In this document: one piece after another, positions 28,661 to 36,618 of the stretch
Layout of the letters: each line of letters opens with the position of its first letter
Numbering within the stretch: the stretch's first letter is position 1
Assembly: GCF_030687835.1 (NCBI RefSeq)
Contig: NZ_CP117449.1
Coordinates: 6,081,001-6,145,000 of the forward strand
Length of the DNA: 64,000 bases
Direction of reading: 5' to 3'
Origin: Pseudomonas hefeiensis
GTDB lineage: Bacteria; Pseudomonadota; Gammaproteobacteria; Pseudomonadales; Pseudomonadaceae
Position numbers and translations under genes: made by a program
Notes under the pieces: generated by a model
Databases searched by the model: none
Told to the model about the DNA's origin: nothing
The model's input: the letters and a program-made list of their open reading frames with translations, nothing else

Positions 28661-28750
28661 CCATCGCGGCAAGCCTTGCTCCCACAAAAGCTCGTTCCAC
28701 ATTGCCCCCTGTGGGAGCAAGAGCTTGTGGGAGCAAGGCTTGCCCGCGAT
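28661..28750. repeat. REPIN with an extra partial copy
   Basis: CCATCGCGGCAAGCCTTGCT-CCCAC at left and GTGGGAGCAAGGCTTGCCCG at right are inverted. A short GTGGGAGCAAGAGCTT copy is inserted before the right arm. It fills most of the 241-nt gap between the ubiI-like gene and fbpA. Confidence 0.8.
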
Positions 28751-28775
28751 AGGGCCATAAGCCCCACCCCATCTC

Positions 28776-29999
28776 TCAGACCTTGGCCAAGTCCGGTAAA
28801 TCCCCGGTCAGCCCCAGCGCTTCCCGCACGAACAGCGCCTTGGCCTCGGGCAGACTGTCCACCAGTTTCAGCCCGGTATTGCGCAACCAGCGCACCGGCA
28901 ATGGATCGGCCTGGAACAACCGTTCAAACCCTTCCATCGCAGCCATTAACGCCAGGTTATGGGGCATGCGTCGGCGCTCGTAGCGGCTCAACACCTTCAC
29001 ATCCGCCAGCCGCTCACCGCGCCCGGCGGCCTGCAGCAGCACTTCGGCCAGCACGGCGGCATCCAGGAAACCCAGGTTCACCCCCTGCCCGGCCAGCGGA
29101 TGGATGGTGTGGGCCGCATCGCCGATCAGCGCCAGCCCTTCGGCCACGTAGCGCTTGGCATGGCGCTGGCGCAGCGGTACGCACAGGCGCGTATCGGCGC
29201 TGAGCACCGTCCCCAACTGACCTTCGAAGGCCCGCTCCAGCTCGTCGCAAAAATCCGCCTCATCAAGCGCCATCAACCGCTGCGCCTCGCCAGGGGTGGT
29301 GGACCAGACGATTGAGCACCAGTCCTGCTGGCCGTCTCGCTCCAAGGGCAGAAACGCCAAAGGCCCGTTGTCCGTGAAGCGTTGCCATGCCGTCATTCGA
29401 TGAGGCCGGGCGCTGCGCACACTGGTCACGATGGCGTGATGCAGGTAATCCCATTCCCGGGTGACGACACCCGTCAAGCGACGCACGGCGGAGTTCGCAC
29501 CGTCGGCAGCGATCACCAGCGGTGCCCGCAGGGTGCGGCCATCGGCCAGGGTCAGCAACCAGTCATCGCCGGAGCGGCGCATCTGCTCAAGCCGCGCGTT
29601 GGCCAGCAGGCCCAGGTCGCAGTCATGCAGACGGTCCAGCAGAGCATCCTGTACGACACGGTTTTCGACGATGTGCCCCAGGACCTCGGCATGCAGGCTG
29701 GCCGCCGAGAAATGGATTTGCCCGGTGCCGCTGCCGTCCCAGACGTGCATGTCGGCATAAGGACTGGCGCGCCGGGCGGTGATGCCGTCCCAGACACCCA
29801 AGCGATCAAGGATCCGTTGGCTCGCCGTCGACAAGGCACTGACCCTGGGCTCGAATACCGCCTGGGGATCGAAGGGTTTGACGCTCATCGGGCTGCCGTC
29901 GAGCAACAGCACTTGCAAGCCACTGCCCTGCAACGCCAGCGCCAGGGCGCTGCCGACCATACCGGCGCCGACAATCAGCAGATCTGCACGCAATTCCAT
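28776..29999 (-). CDS. ubiI: Ubiquinone biosynthesis FAD monooxygenase, UbiI/VisC-like
   Basis: 407 aa UbiH/UbiI/COQ6-family hydroxylase. FAD motifs: dinucleotide fold LIVGAGMVGSALALAL (about 9-24), RVSALSTAS, the DG motif VIAADGANSAVRR and GDAAHTIHPLAGQGVNLG. It adds a hydroxyl to the ubiquinone ring precursor. Downstream of ubiH in the same orientation, 61 nt away. The choice of UbiI over other ring positions is based on the ubiH-adjacent location. Confidence 0.83.
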   Translation of the reverse strand: MELRADLLIVGAGMVGSALALALQGSGLQVLLLDGSPMSVKPFDPQAVFEPRVSALSTASQRILDRLGVWDGITARRASPYADMHVWDGSGTGQIHFSAASLHAEVLGHIVENRVVQDALLDRLHDCDLGLLANARLEQMRRSGDDWLLTLADGRTLRAPLVIAADGANSAVRRLTGVVTREWDYLHHAIVTSVRSARPHRMTAWQRFTDNGPLAFLPLERDGQQDWCSIVWSTTPGEAQRLMALDEADFCDELERAFEGQLGTVLSADTRLCVPLRQRHAKRYVAEGLALIGDAAHTIHPLAGQGVNLGFLDAAVLAEVLLQAAGRGERLADVKVLSRYERRRMPHNLALMAAMEGFERLFQADPLPVRWLRNTGLKLVDSLPEAKALFVREALGLTGDLPDLAKV

Positions 30000-30060
30000 G
30001 CTTTAAGCCTGTTGTGCTGGCGACATGAGTCGCCCATAAAAGAAAAGGCCACCCCATGGC

Positions 30061-31248
30061 TCACGCATCGGGACGTGTCCCCAGTCCCATGGCCTGGCGA
30101 GCAAACCAGCGCTTGGCCGGAGGTAGCAGGTCGAGCCCCAGCAAGCCCAGGTTGCGGCCCAGGGACACCAGCGGCAGGTTGCTGCTGAACAGCCGCGTAA
30201 CCTGGTCGGAAAACCCGACGGTCAGGGTCTGATCCATCCGCTGACGCTCGCGATAGGCTTGCAACACGGCGAAATCTCCCGGCGCGCTGTCGCTGTCGAG
30301 CAAGGCTTCGGCCAGGGCCTGGGCATCGCGCAGGGACAGGTTGAACCCCTGGCCGGCAATCGGATGCAGACTGTGGGCCGCGTTGCCCAGAATCGCCAGA
30401 TGCGGGCGGACCTGTTCTTCGGCTTCCACCAGCGCCAACGGATAAAGATGTCGAGCGCCAACCTGTTTCAAGGTACCCAGGCGATAGCCGAACACGCTCT
30501 GCAACTCACTGAGGAAGCTGCGCTCATCCAGAGCCGCCAGCCGTTGCGCGTCCATGCCTTGACGGGTCCAGACCAGCGCGCAACGGTTCTCCGGCAGCGG
30601 TAACAAGGCCATCGGACCGTCGTCGGTGAAGCGCTCGAAGGCCATGCCGTTGTGGGCTTCGCCGGGGGTGATGTTGGCAATCAGCGCGCTCTGACCGTAA
30701 GGGCGATTGCGCACGCCAACACCCAGCTGTTCGCGCAGCTTGGAACGACCACCGTCAGCCAGCACGGCAAGATCGCATTCCAGGGTGGTCTCGTCATCGA
30801 GCGTCAGACGATAACCGCCGACCATTGGCTCCATCCGGATGACTTGCGCCGGACAGCGCCAACTCACCACCTCAGTGTCCAGTCCTTGCCACAGGCACTG
30901 GCCGAGCCAGGCGTTTTCCACCACGTAGCCCAGCGCGGGTACCCCTTCTTCCATGGCCGATAACCGCGCCGTGGAAAACCGTCCGCGATCGGACACATGA
31001 ATCTGCTTGATCGGCTCGGCGCGACGGGAAACTTCCTGCCAGATACCCAAGCGTTGATAAATCTGCCGGGACCCGAAGGACAATGCCGAGGAACGGGCAT
31101 CGTAGCTCGGCTGCCAGGCATCACCAGGAGCGAAGGGTTCGATCAGGATGATCTTCCAGCCCCGGGCCTTGGCGCCGGCCTGCAGGGCCAGGGCCAGGCT
31201 CGCGCCTACCAGGCCACCGCCGACGATCGCCAGATTGACCCGGCTCAT
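30061..31248 (-). CDS. ubiH: 2-octaprenyl-6-methoxyphenol hydroxylase UbiH
   Basis: 395 aa. FAD motifs LAIVGGGLVGASLALALQ, ARSSALSFGSRQIY, the DG motif VLADGGRSKLREQLG and GNAAHSLHPIAGQGFNLSLRDA. It is the paralogue of the next gene downstream. Its ATG overlaps the pepP stop (ATGA, 31245-31248), giving the pepP-ubiH-ubiI transcription unit. Confidence 0.9.
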   Translation of the reverse strand: MSRVNLAIVGGGLVGASLALALQAGAKARGWKIILIEPFAPGDAWQPSYDARSSALSFGSRQIYQRLGIWQEVSRRAEPIKQIHVSDRGRFSTARLSAMEEGVPALGYVVENAWLGQCLWQGLDTEVVSWRCPAQVIRMEPMVGGYRLTLDDETTLECDLAVLADGGRSKLREQLGVGVRNRPYGQSALIANITPGEAHNGMAFERFTDDGPMALLPLPENRCALVWTRQGMDAQRLAALDERSFLSELQSVFGYRLGTLKQVGARHLYPLALVEAEEQVRPHLAILGNAAHSLHPIAGQGFNLSLRDAQALAEALLDSDSAPGDFAVLQAYRERQRMDQTLTVGFSDQVTRLFSSNLPLVSLGRNLGLLGLDLLPPAKRWFARQAMGLGTRPDA

Positions 31249-32579
31249 GCCGCATCAGCCCGGGCGGCGGCCATCAGGGCCTCGATTTCGACGACCGTCT
31301 TGGGTACGCCGTGACTCAGGATTTCACAACCGGTCTTGGTCACTACCACGTCATCCTCGATGCGCACGCCAATGCCGCGCCATTTTTTCGCTACGTTGCG
31401 GTTGTTCGGGGCGATGTAGATGCCCGGTTCCACGGTCAATGTCATGCCGACTTCCAGTACCCGCCATTCGCCGCCGACCCGGTATTCGCCAACGTCATGT
31501 ACGTCCATACCCAACCAGTGGCCGGCGCGGTGCATGTAGAAGGCCCTGTGGGCTTCGCTGGCGATCAGCTCGTCCACCTCGCCCTCCAGCAAGCCCAGGC
31601 GCACCAGCCCCTCGGTAATGACCCGCACTGTTGCTTCGTGGGCCTGGTTCCAGTGTTTGTCCGGCGCGATTTGAGCGAACGCCGCTTCCTGGGCGGCCAG
31701 CACCACTTCGTAGATCGCCTTCTGTTCGGGCGAAAACCTGCCGCTGACCGGCCAGGTACGGGTGATATCACTGGCGTAGCAATCGATTTCACAACCGGCG
31801 TCGATCAACACCAGGTCGCCGTCCTTGAGCAGTGCGTCGTTCTGCTGGTAATGCAGGATGCAGCTGTTGCGACCCGCCGCGACGATCGAGCCATAGGCCG
31901 GCATTTTCGCCCCGCCCTTGCGAAACTCATAATCCAGCTCGGCCTCCAGGCTGTACTCGTACAGCCCCGCGCGGGCGGCCTGCATGGCCCGGATGTGCGC
32001 CTGGGCGGAAATCCGCGCCGCTTCGCGCATCACCTTCAGCTCTGCTGCCGATTTATACAGGCGCATGTCGTGCAACAGGTGATCCAGGGCAACGAATTCG
32101 TTCGGCGGCTGGGCGCCGAGGTGGGCCTTGGAACGAATCACGTTGATCCACTCCATCAGGTGCCGGTCGAATTCCGGGTTGCTGCCCATGGCCGAGTACA
32201 CCCGGTCACGGCCTTCGATCAGGCCCGGCAGGATGTCGTCGATGTCAGTGATGGGAAATGCATCGTCGGCGCCATAGTCACGCATCGCCCCTTCCTGGCC
32301 GGCTCGCAGACCATCCCACAACTCACGCTCGGCGTTGCGTTCGCGACAAAAGAGGATGTATTCGCCATGGGCGCGGCCAGGCATCAGCACAATCACCGCT
32401 TGCGGCTCGGGGAAGCCGCTCAGGTACTGGAAGTCGCTGTCCTGGCGGTAGACGTGCTCGACGTCGCGGTTGCGGATGGCAACGGCGGCGGCGGGCAGGA
32501 TTGCGATGCTGTTGGGTTCCATCTGCGCCATCAGGGCCTTGCGGCGACGGCTGTATTCCGATTTCGGGATATGAATCAT
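31245..32579 (-). CDS. pepP: Xaa-Pro aminopeptidase PepP
   Basis: 444 aa M24B metallopeptidase that removes N-terminal residues preceding proline. Metal ligands: Asp in LIDAGCEIDCYASDITRTWP, His in HRAGHWLGMDVHDVGEYR, Glu in VEPGIYIAP and in GVRIEDDVVVT. The N-terminal creatinase-like domain has EYSRRRKALMAQM and DVEHVYRQDSDFQYLSGF. It lies between ygfB (25 nt upstream) and ubiH, the order conserved in many gammaproteobacteria. Confidence 0.95.
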   Translation of the reverse strand: MIHIPKSEYSRRRKALMAQMEPNSIAILPAAAVAIRNRDVEHVYRQDSDFQYLSGFPEPQAVIVLMPGRAHGEYILFCRERNAERELWDGLRAGQEGAMRDYGADDAFPITDIDDILPGLIEGRDRVYSAMGSNPEFDRHLMEWINVIRSKAHLGAQPPNEFVALDHLLHDMRLYKSAAELKVMREAARISAQAHIRAMQAARAGLYEYSLEAELDYEFRKGGAKMPAYGSIVAAGRNSCILHYQQNDALLKDGDLVLIDAGCEIDCYASDITRTWPVSGRFSPEQKAIYEVVLAAQEAAFAQIAPDKHWNQAHEATVRVITEGLVRLGLLEGEVDELIASEAHRAFYMHRAGHWLGMDVHDVGEYRVGGEWRVLEVGMTLTVEPGIYIAPNNRNVAKKWRGIGVRIEDDVVVTKTGCEILSHGVPKTVVEIEALMAAARADAA

Positions 32580-32604
32580 GGGCAGACGGGGTTCCCTCTA
32601 AAAA

Positions 32605-33159
32605 TTAATGCAAGGATGGCTTGGCGGCCGCTGCATCGGTTTTCTTGGTCTCGGTGAACAGCAGCAATGGCGCGACCCGCAGGTACTCCATCACTTCCAT
32701 GTAGTCGCTTTCGCCGTCATCGGACTCTTCCAGGGCATCCTGGACCTGAGAGATCGCCGCCAGGTCTTGCAACACTTCCTTGGCCTCGTCACTCAACGCA
32801 TATTCGCGACGGGTCAGGCCGAAGCCGGCGAGGAAGCCCTGGCACCACTGACCCAGCGCAGCGGCGCGTTCGGCCAACGGAGCGTCATCGGTGGGCAGTA
32901 GCAGGACGACGGTCATGTCATCGCTGGTCAACTCACCCTTGACCATTTCCTGCAGGCCGATAAGGGCATTGCGCACGTTGTCCGCCGGCTCGCCTTCCAG
33001 CAACTCGGCGGCGTCGGCCAGCCAGCCGTCGGCATCGAAGCCGGCGCCGGCGCAACTGCGCCCAAGCAACAGGCCATGCAGTTCAGCAGGCGAGACAGGA
33101 TGACCGCTGGTGCTCAGCAGGGTGGCAAACGCTTGATACGGGGAATTCTGAATGGGCAT
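32605..33159 (-). CDS. ygfB: YgfB/YecA-type UPF0149 family protein
   Basis: 184 aa, helical, acidic. Typical UPF0149 features: [19 protein letters not shown] near the start, [27 protein letters not shown] in the middle and an acidic [19 protein letters not shown] tail region. No catalytic site. First gene of the pepP-ubiH-ubiI operon. In P. aeruginosa a YgfB homologue affects beta-lactam resistance by repressing an amidase gene; that role here is only by homology. Confidence 0.88.
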   Translation of the reverse strand: MPIQNSPYQAFATLLSTSGHPVSPAELHGLLLGRSCAGAGFDADGWLADAAELLEGEPADNVRNALIGLQEMVKGELTSDDMTVVLLLPTDDAPLAERAAALGQWCQGFLAGFGLTRREYALSDEAKEVLQDLAAISQVQDALEESDDGESDYMEVMEYLRVAPLLLFTETKKTDAAAAKPSLH

Positions 33160-33287
33160 GGGCAGCTAGGCGCCAGACGGCGCTATGTCTAGAATGGAGG
33201 CCTTGTATCCTACATCGACAGACTCGCCAAGACTATCAGAGGCTGTGCGACCCTTATCCCCATCAGACACAATCTTCAGTGGACACA

Positions 33288-33497
33288 ATGGAAGACACCG
33301 ACTTGCAAGCGCTGATGGCCAGACTCGAATTGCTAATTGACCGGGTCGAGCAACTTAAGAGCCAAAACGGACTCCTATTAGCTCAGGAAAAGACCTGGCG
33401 CGAGGAACGCGCGCACCTCATTGAAAAAAACGAAATCGCCCGGCGTAAGGTCGAATCGATGATTTCGCGCCTCAAGGCCCTGGAGCAAGACTCATGA
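33288..33497 (+). CDS. Small coiled-coil protein (TIGR02449 type) upstream of zapA
   Basis: 69 aa from ATG 33288 (a GTG three codons earlier is possible). Heptad-like pattern LQALMARLELLIDRVEQLKSQNGLLLAQEKTWREERAHLIEKNEIAR spread over most of the protein predicts a continuous coiled coil, similar to ZapB-like proteins. Its TGA overlaps the zapA ATG (ATGA 33494-33497), so a role with ZapA at the Z ring is an inference. Confidence 0.82.
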   Translation: MEDTDLQALMARLELLIDRVEQLKSQNGLLLAQEKTWREERAHLIEKNEIARRKVESMISRLKALEQDS

Positions 33498-33811
33498 GTT
33501 CAAGCAATAGCGTTACCGTGCAGATCCTCGATAAAGAATATTCGATCATCTGCCCCCAGGAAGAGCGCAGCAACCTGGTGAGCGCCGCCCGTTACCTGGA
33601 CGGCAAGATGCGCGAGATCCGCAGCAGCGGCAAAGTCATCGGCGCCGACCGCATTGCTGTAATGGCTGCCTTGAACATCACCCACGAACTGCTGCATCGC
33701 CAGGATACGCCGGACGTGCAAGTCAGCGGTTCGACGCGTGAACAGGTGCGCGACCTGCTTGATCGGGTGGATCTGGTACTGGCCACCGACCCGGACGTCA
33801 GCAAGAGCTGA
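33494..33811 (+). CDS. zapA: Cell division protein ZapA
   Basis: 105 aa. Short N-terminal beta part VTVQILDKEYSIICPQEER then SAARYLDGKMREIRSSGKVIGADRIAVMAALNITHELL, the ZapA signature, and a C-terminal coiled coil. It cross-links FtsZ protofilaments. Directly upstream of 6S RNA, a conserved arrangement in gammaproteobacteria. Confidence 0.93.
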   Translation: MSSSNSVTVQILDKEYSIICPQEERSNLVSAARYLDGKMREIRSSGKVIGADRIAVMAALNITHELLHRQDTPDVQVSGSTREQVRDLLDRVDLVLATDPDVSKS

Positions 33812-33830
33812 TTCGTGAGGCTGCCTGGGG

Positions 33831-33836
33831 TATACT
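33831..33836 (+). promoter_or_regulatory. -10 box of the 6S RNA promoter
   Basis: TATACT, about 8-14 nt before the expected 6S RNA start and just after the zapA stop. The -35 element is weak (TGATTC-like at proper distance). Confidence 0.6.
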
Positions 33837-33843
33837 TGCGTCA

Positions 33844-34020
33844 CTCCCTGGGGTGCTTGCCAGTTGGTGATGTCCCTGAGCCGATACGCACAACCACGGG
33901 AGTTGCACGTTGGGGCCGGTGTGCATGTCCGCTTGACGGAAAGCCTTAACGCCCCCTGCAACTTCCACCTTGAACTTTCGGGTTCAAGGGCTAAGCCGAC
34001 AGCGGTTCATCCGGGGAGCC
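33844..34020 (+). ncRNA. ssrS: 6S RNA
   Basis: About 180 nt located between zapA and the 5-formyl-THF cyclo-ligase gene, the usual 6S position. Complementary ends close a long helix (CCCTGGGGTGCTTGCC near the 5' end; GGTTCATCCGGGGA near the 3' end), with internal blocks GTGATGTCCCTGAGCCGATA and GGTTCAAGGGCTAAGCCGAC that pair around the promoter-mimic bubble. It binds sigma-70 RNA polymerase in stationary phase. Exact ends are estimates. Confidence 0.87.
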
Positions 34021-34029
34021 TGATTCTCA

Positions 34030-34056
34030 CAATGCCAGTCATCAAGACTGGCATTG
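34030..34056 (+). terminator. Hairpin after 6S RNA
   Basis: CAATGCCAGTC-ATCAA-GACTGGCATTG, an 11-bp perfect stem, followed by TTGTGTCT. The T tail is weak, so termination may be partial and ygfA may be co-transcribed. Confidence 0.6.
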
Positions 34057-34137
34057 TTGTGTCTGGTGCAGGCATTTCTGAGCGCCGTGCTTTGCGGTTA
34101 CGCTGTGCTGTCGCCACCGATTGCGTGAAATATCGAT

Positions 34138-34743
34138 ATGACCGAACCCGCGCTGCTGCCCCGCCCGCAACTCCGTCGCCTGCTACGCCAGGCTCGTCGC
34201 GCCCTGACACCTGCCCAACAGCGCGAAGCTGCTCGCGGGCTCTACAGGCAACTGGCCCAGCACCCGCTGTTTCGCCGGGCAAAACACATCGCCCTGTACC
34301 TGCCCAACGACGGCGAGATCGACCCGCGCCTGCTGCTGCGCGCCGCCCAGCGCCGGGGCAAGGCCACTTATCTGCCGGTACTCAGCCCGTGGCCGCAGAC
34401 CAAGATGGCCTTTCAACGCATCCGCCCCGGCGAAAAGCTGCGACCCAATCGTTTTCGTATTCTGGAGCCGCAAATGAACATCGCCCGGCAACGCAAGGTC
34501 TGGACGCTGGACCTGGTGTTATTGCCGCTGGTGGGGTTTGACGATGTGGGAGGTCGGCTGGGCATGGGCGGTGGTTTTTATGACCGCAGCCTGGCGTATC
34601 TGGCGCGCCGCAAGCAATGGCGCAAGCCGACACTGCTGGGACTGGCCCATGAATGTCAGAAAGTCGAACGGTTGGCGCAGGCGAGCTGGGACGTGCCACT
34701 GCAGGGAACGGTCAGCGACAGGCATTGGTATATCGCGGGGTAG
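34138..34743 (+). CDS. ygfA: 5-formyltetrahydrofolate cyclo-ligase
   Basis: 201 aa. Converts 5-formyl-THF to 5,10-methenyl-THF. Characteristic blocks: LRRLLRQARRAL (N-terminal basic helix), IALYLPNDGEIDPRLLL, and the active-site loop LPLVGFDDVGGRLGMGGGFYDR. Position after zapA-ssrS is the conserved ygfA location. Start ATG 34138 fits the family N-terminus. Confidence 0.93.
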   Translation: MTEPALLPRPQLRRLLRQARRALTPAQQREAARGLYRQLAQHPLFRRAKHIALYLPNDGEIDPRLLLRAAQRRGKATYLPVLSPWPQTKMAFQRIRPGEKLRPNRFRILEPQMNIARQRKVWTLDLVLLPLVGFDDVGGRLGMGGGFYDRSLAYLARRKQWRKPTLLGLAHECQKVERLAQASWDVPLQGTVSDRHWYIAG

Positions 34744-34768
34744 ACGCCGCAGGGAAACAGCGGCGTCC
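34743..34768. other. Hairpin between convergent genes
   Basis: GACGCCGC-AGGGAAACA-GCGGCGTC lies between the ends of ygfA and the 48-aa gene. Strong stem but no T run on either strand; a possible bidirectional weak terminator. Confidence 0.5.
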
Positions 34769-34779
34769 GGACGGCCGGC

Positions 34780-34926
34780 TTAGCGTTTGAGCGAAGGCGC
34801 GGGCTGGGTCATTTCCATTGGTGTATCGGTCTTGCTGGCCCACAAACTCTGGGCATATCCCGTGGTAACGACACCCAGGCCGAACAGAATGACCAAGATC
34901 CACAACAAATCCGGTTTGCGTTTCAT
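34780..34926 (-). CDS. 48-aa single-helix membrane peptide
   Basis: Start ATG 34924-34926 with TTGAGGGGGG 6 nt upstream. Sequence begins MKRKPDLLWILVILFGLGVV, a positively charged start followed by one membrane helix (or uncleaved signal anchor), then a polar tail with TDTPMEMTQPAP and the C-terminal SLKR. No known motif. It is convergent with ygfA and likely a conserved Pseudomonas small protein; function unknown. Confidence 0.7.
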   Translation of the reverse strand: MKRKPDLLWILVILFGLGVVTTGYAQSLWASKTDTPMEMTQPAPSLKR

Positions 34927-35121
34927 CGATTGCCCCCCTCAAGGCATATCACACACGATGACAGCAGCGGTTTTCTTATTGGCCGTGCAGCAGCGTAAAG
35001 CTTGGAAGGCCGGCATTTTGCGGCAACCTGCATCAACACGCAAACTCTGACGTCAACCGACTGTCGGTTTGTCATAAGATCGCTGAACTTTTTTTATCAT
35101 TACCGCCCAGGAGTAGAAATC

Positions 35122-35571
35122 ATGGCCCATTGGCTGATGAAATCCGAGCCCGACGAATTGTCCATCCAGGGGCTGGAAAAGCTCGGCCAGGCGCGATGGG
35201 ACGGGGTTCGCAACTACCAGGCACGCAACTTCTTGCGGGCCATGACAGTGGGTGACTCGTTCTTCTTCTATCACTCCAGCTGCCCGGAGCCGGGTATAGC
35301 CGGTATTGGACGAATCATCCGGGCTGCCTACCCTGACCCGACGGCACTGGAACCCGACAGCCACTATTTCGACCCCAAGGCCAGCCCGGATAAAAATCCC
35401 TGGACTGCAATCGACGTGGTCCATGTCGAAACGTTTCCCCGCGTGCTAAAGCTCGACTACCTTAAGCAGCAAACCGCCCTGGCTGACATGCCGCTGGTGC
35501 AAAAAGGCTCGCGACTGTCGGTGATGCCGGTGACGGCTGAGCAGTGGGCGACTGTCATTGCCCTACGCTGA
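35122..35571 (+). CDS. EVE-domain protein
   Basis: 149 aa. Begins MAHWLMKSEPDELSIQGLEK and has RWDGVRNYQARNFLRAMTVGD, FFYHSSCPEPGIAGIGRI and KASPDKNPWTAIDV, the EVE (PUA-like) pocket of the thymocyte-nuclear-protein-1 family, which recognises modified bases. CAGGAG is 8 nt upstream. No DNA-modification genes are nearby, so its substrate is open. Confidence 0.9.
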   Translation: MAHWLMKSEPDELSIQGLEKLGQARWDGVRNYQARNFLRAMTVGDSFFFYHSSCPEPGIAGIGRIIRAAYPDPTALEPDSHYFDPKASPDKNPWTAIDVVHVETFPRVLKLDYLKQQTALADMPLVQKGSRLSVMPVTAEQWATVIALR

Positions 35572-35652
35572 TCCTCTATGAGTTGATGGATATCAAGCTG
35601 GGCCGGTAGCGGATCCAGCAGACTGGAATGCTACAGTCGCAGGATGCAGGAC

Positions 35653-36618
35653 ATGTCGACGAACCCTCGTACCTCTCGTTTTTTTGCCTTCGCCTTGATG
35701 GCTGTGTTACTGGCTGCCGGCGGATTTGGCTATTGGAAGTCGCGTCAGGATCGCCTGCCGGAAGGCCTGAGCATGGGTAATGGGCGCCTGGAGGCCACCG
35801 AAGTCCAGATCGCCAGCAAGACACCCGGGCGCCTGGCCGACGTTCATGTTGACGAAGGCGACGTCGTCATCAAAGGCCAGCTCCTGGCGCGCATGGACAC
35901 CCGAACCCTGGAGGCCCAGCGCAACCAGGCCGAAGCCGAAGTAACCCGCGCCCGGGAAAACCTGTCCGCGGCGCAAGCCAATGCGCAACTGCGCCAGAGC
36001 GAACAATTGCTCGCCCACCAAGAGCTCAAACGAACCCAGGAACTGTTCAAGCGCGGGTACGCCAGTAGCCAGGTCATCGACCAACAACAAGCCCGTTTCG
36101 ACACGGCTAACGCCGCAGTCAACGCTGCCCGAGCCCAGGTATCGGCAGCGGCCGCCGGCATCGGTGCGACCCAGGCGCAAGTCGCCCAACTGACCAGCGA
36201 AATCGAGGACAGCAGCCTGCGCGCGCCCATTGACGGGGTGATTCAGCTACGCCTGGCCGAGCCAGGCGAAGTGCTGGGCGCCGGTGGCCGGGTGCTGCTG
36301 ATGATCGATCCGAACGACCAATACATGAACCTGTATTTGCCGGCGTCCGTGACCGGGAAACTGGCGGTGGGCGATCAGGCGCGCCTGCTGCTCGATGCCC
36401 TGCCCGATCGACCATTGCCGGCAACGGTCAGCTTCGTCGCGGCCAAATCCCAGTTCACCCCCAAAGAAGTCGAAACCCGTGATGAGCGCCAGAAACTGGT
36501 GTTCCGCGTCAAGATACGCCTGACTCGGCCCGGCGAAGTTCCCCAGGCAAAACCGGGCATGCCCGGCGCCGGTTACGTGCGCACAGCTCCCATTGACTGG
36601 CCGGCCAACTTGCAATGA
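35653..36618 (+). CDS. HlyD-family membrane fusion protein of an RbbA-type exporter
   Basis: 321 aa from ATG 35653 (AGGA about 10 nt upstream; an ATG 9 nt earlier has poor spacing). N-terminal membrane helix FFAFALMAVLLAAGGFGYW, then the biotinyl-lipoyl-like half (EVQIASKTPGRLADVHVDEGDVVIKGQLLARMD), a long alpha-hairpin coiled coil (about 85-175) and a beta barrel. It links the inner-membrane ABC transporter to the periplasm or an outer-membrane channel. Overlaps the ABC gene by ATGA (36615-36618). Confidence 0.9.
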   Translation: MSTNPRTSRFFAFALMAVLLAAGGFGYWKSRQDRLPEGLSMGNGRLEATEVQIASKTPGRLADVHVDEGDVVIKGQLLARMDTRTLEAQRNQAEAEVTRARENLSAAQANAQLRQSEQLLAHQELKRTQELFKRGYASSQVIDQQQARFDTANAAVNAARAQVSAAAAGIGATQAQVAQLTSEIEDSSLRAPIDGVIQLRLAEPGEVLGAGGRVLLMIDPNDQYMNLYLPASVTGKLAVGDQARLLLDALPDRPLPATVSFVAAKSQFTPKEVETRDERQKLVFRVKIRLTRPGEVPQAKPGMPGAGYVRTAPIDWPANLQ

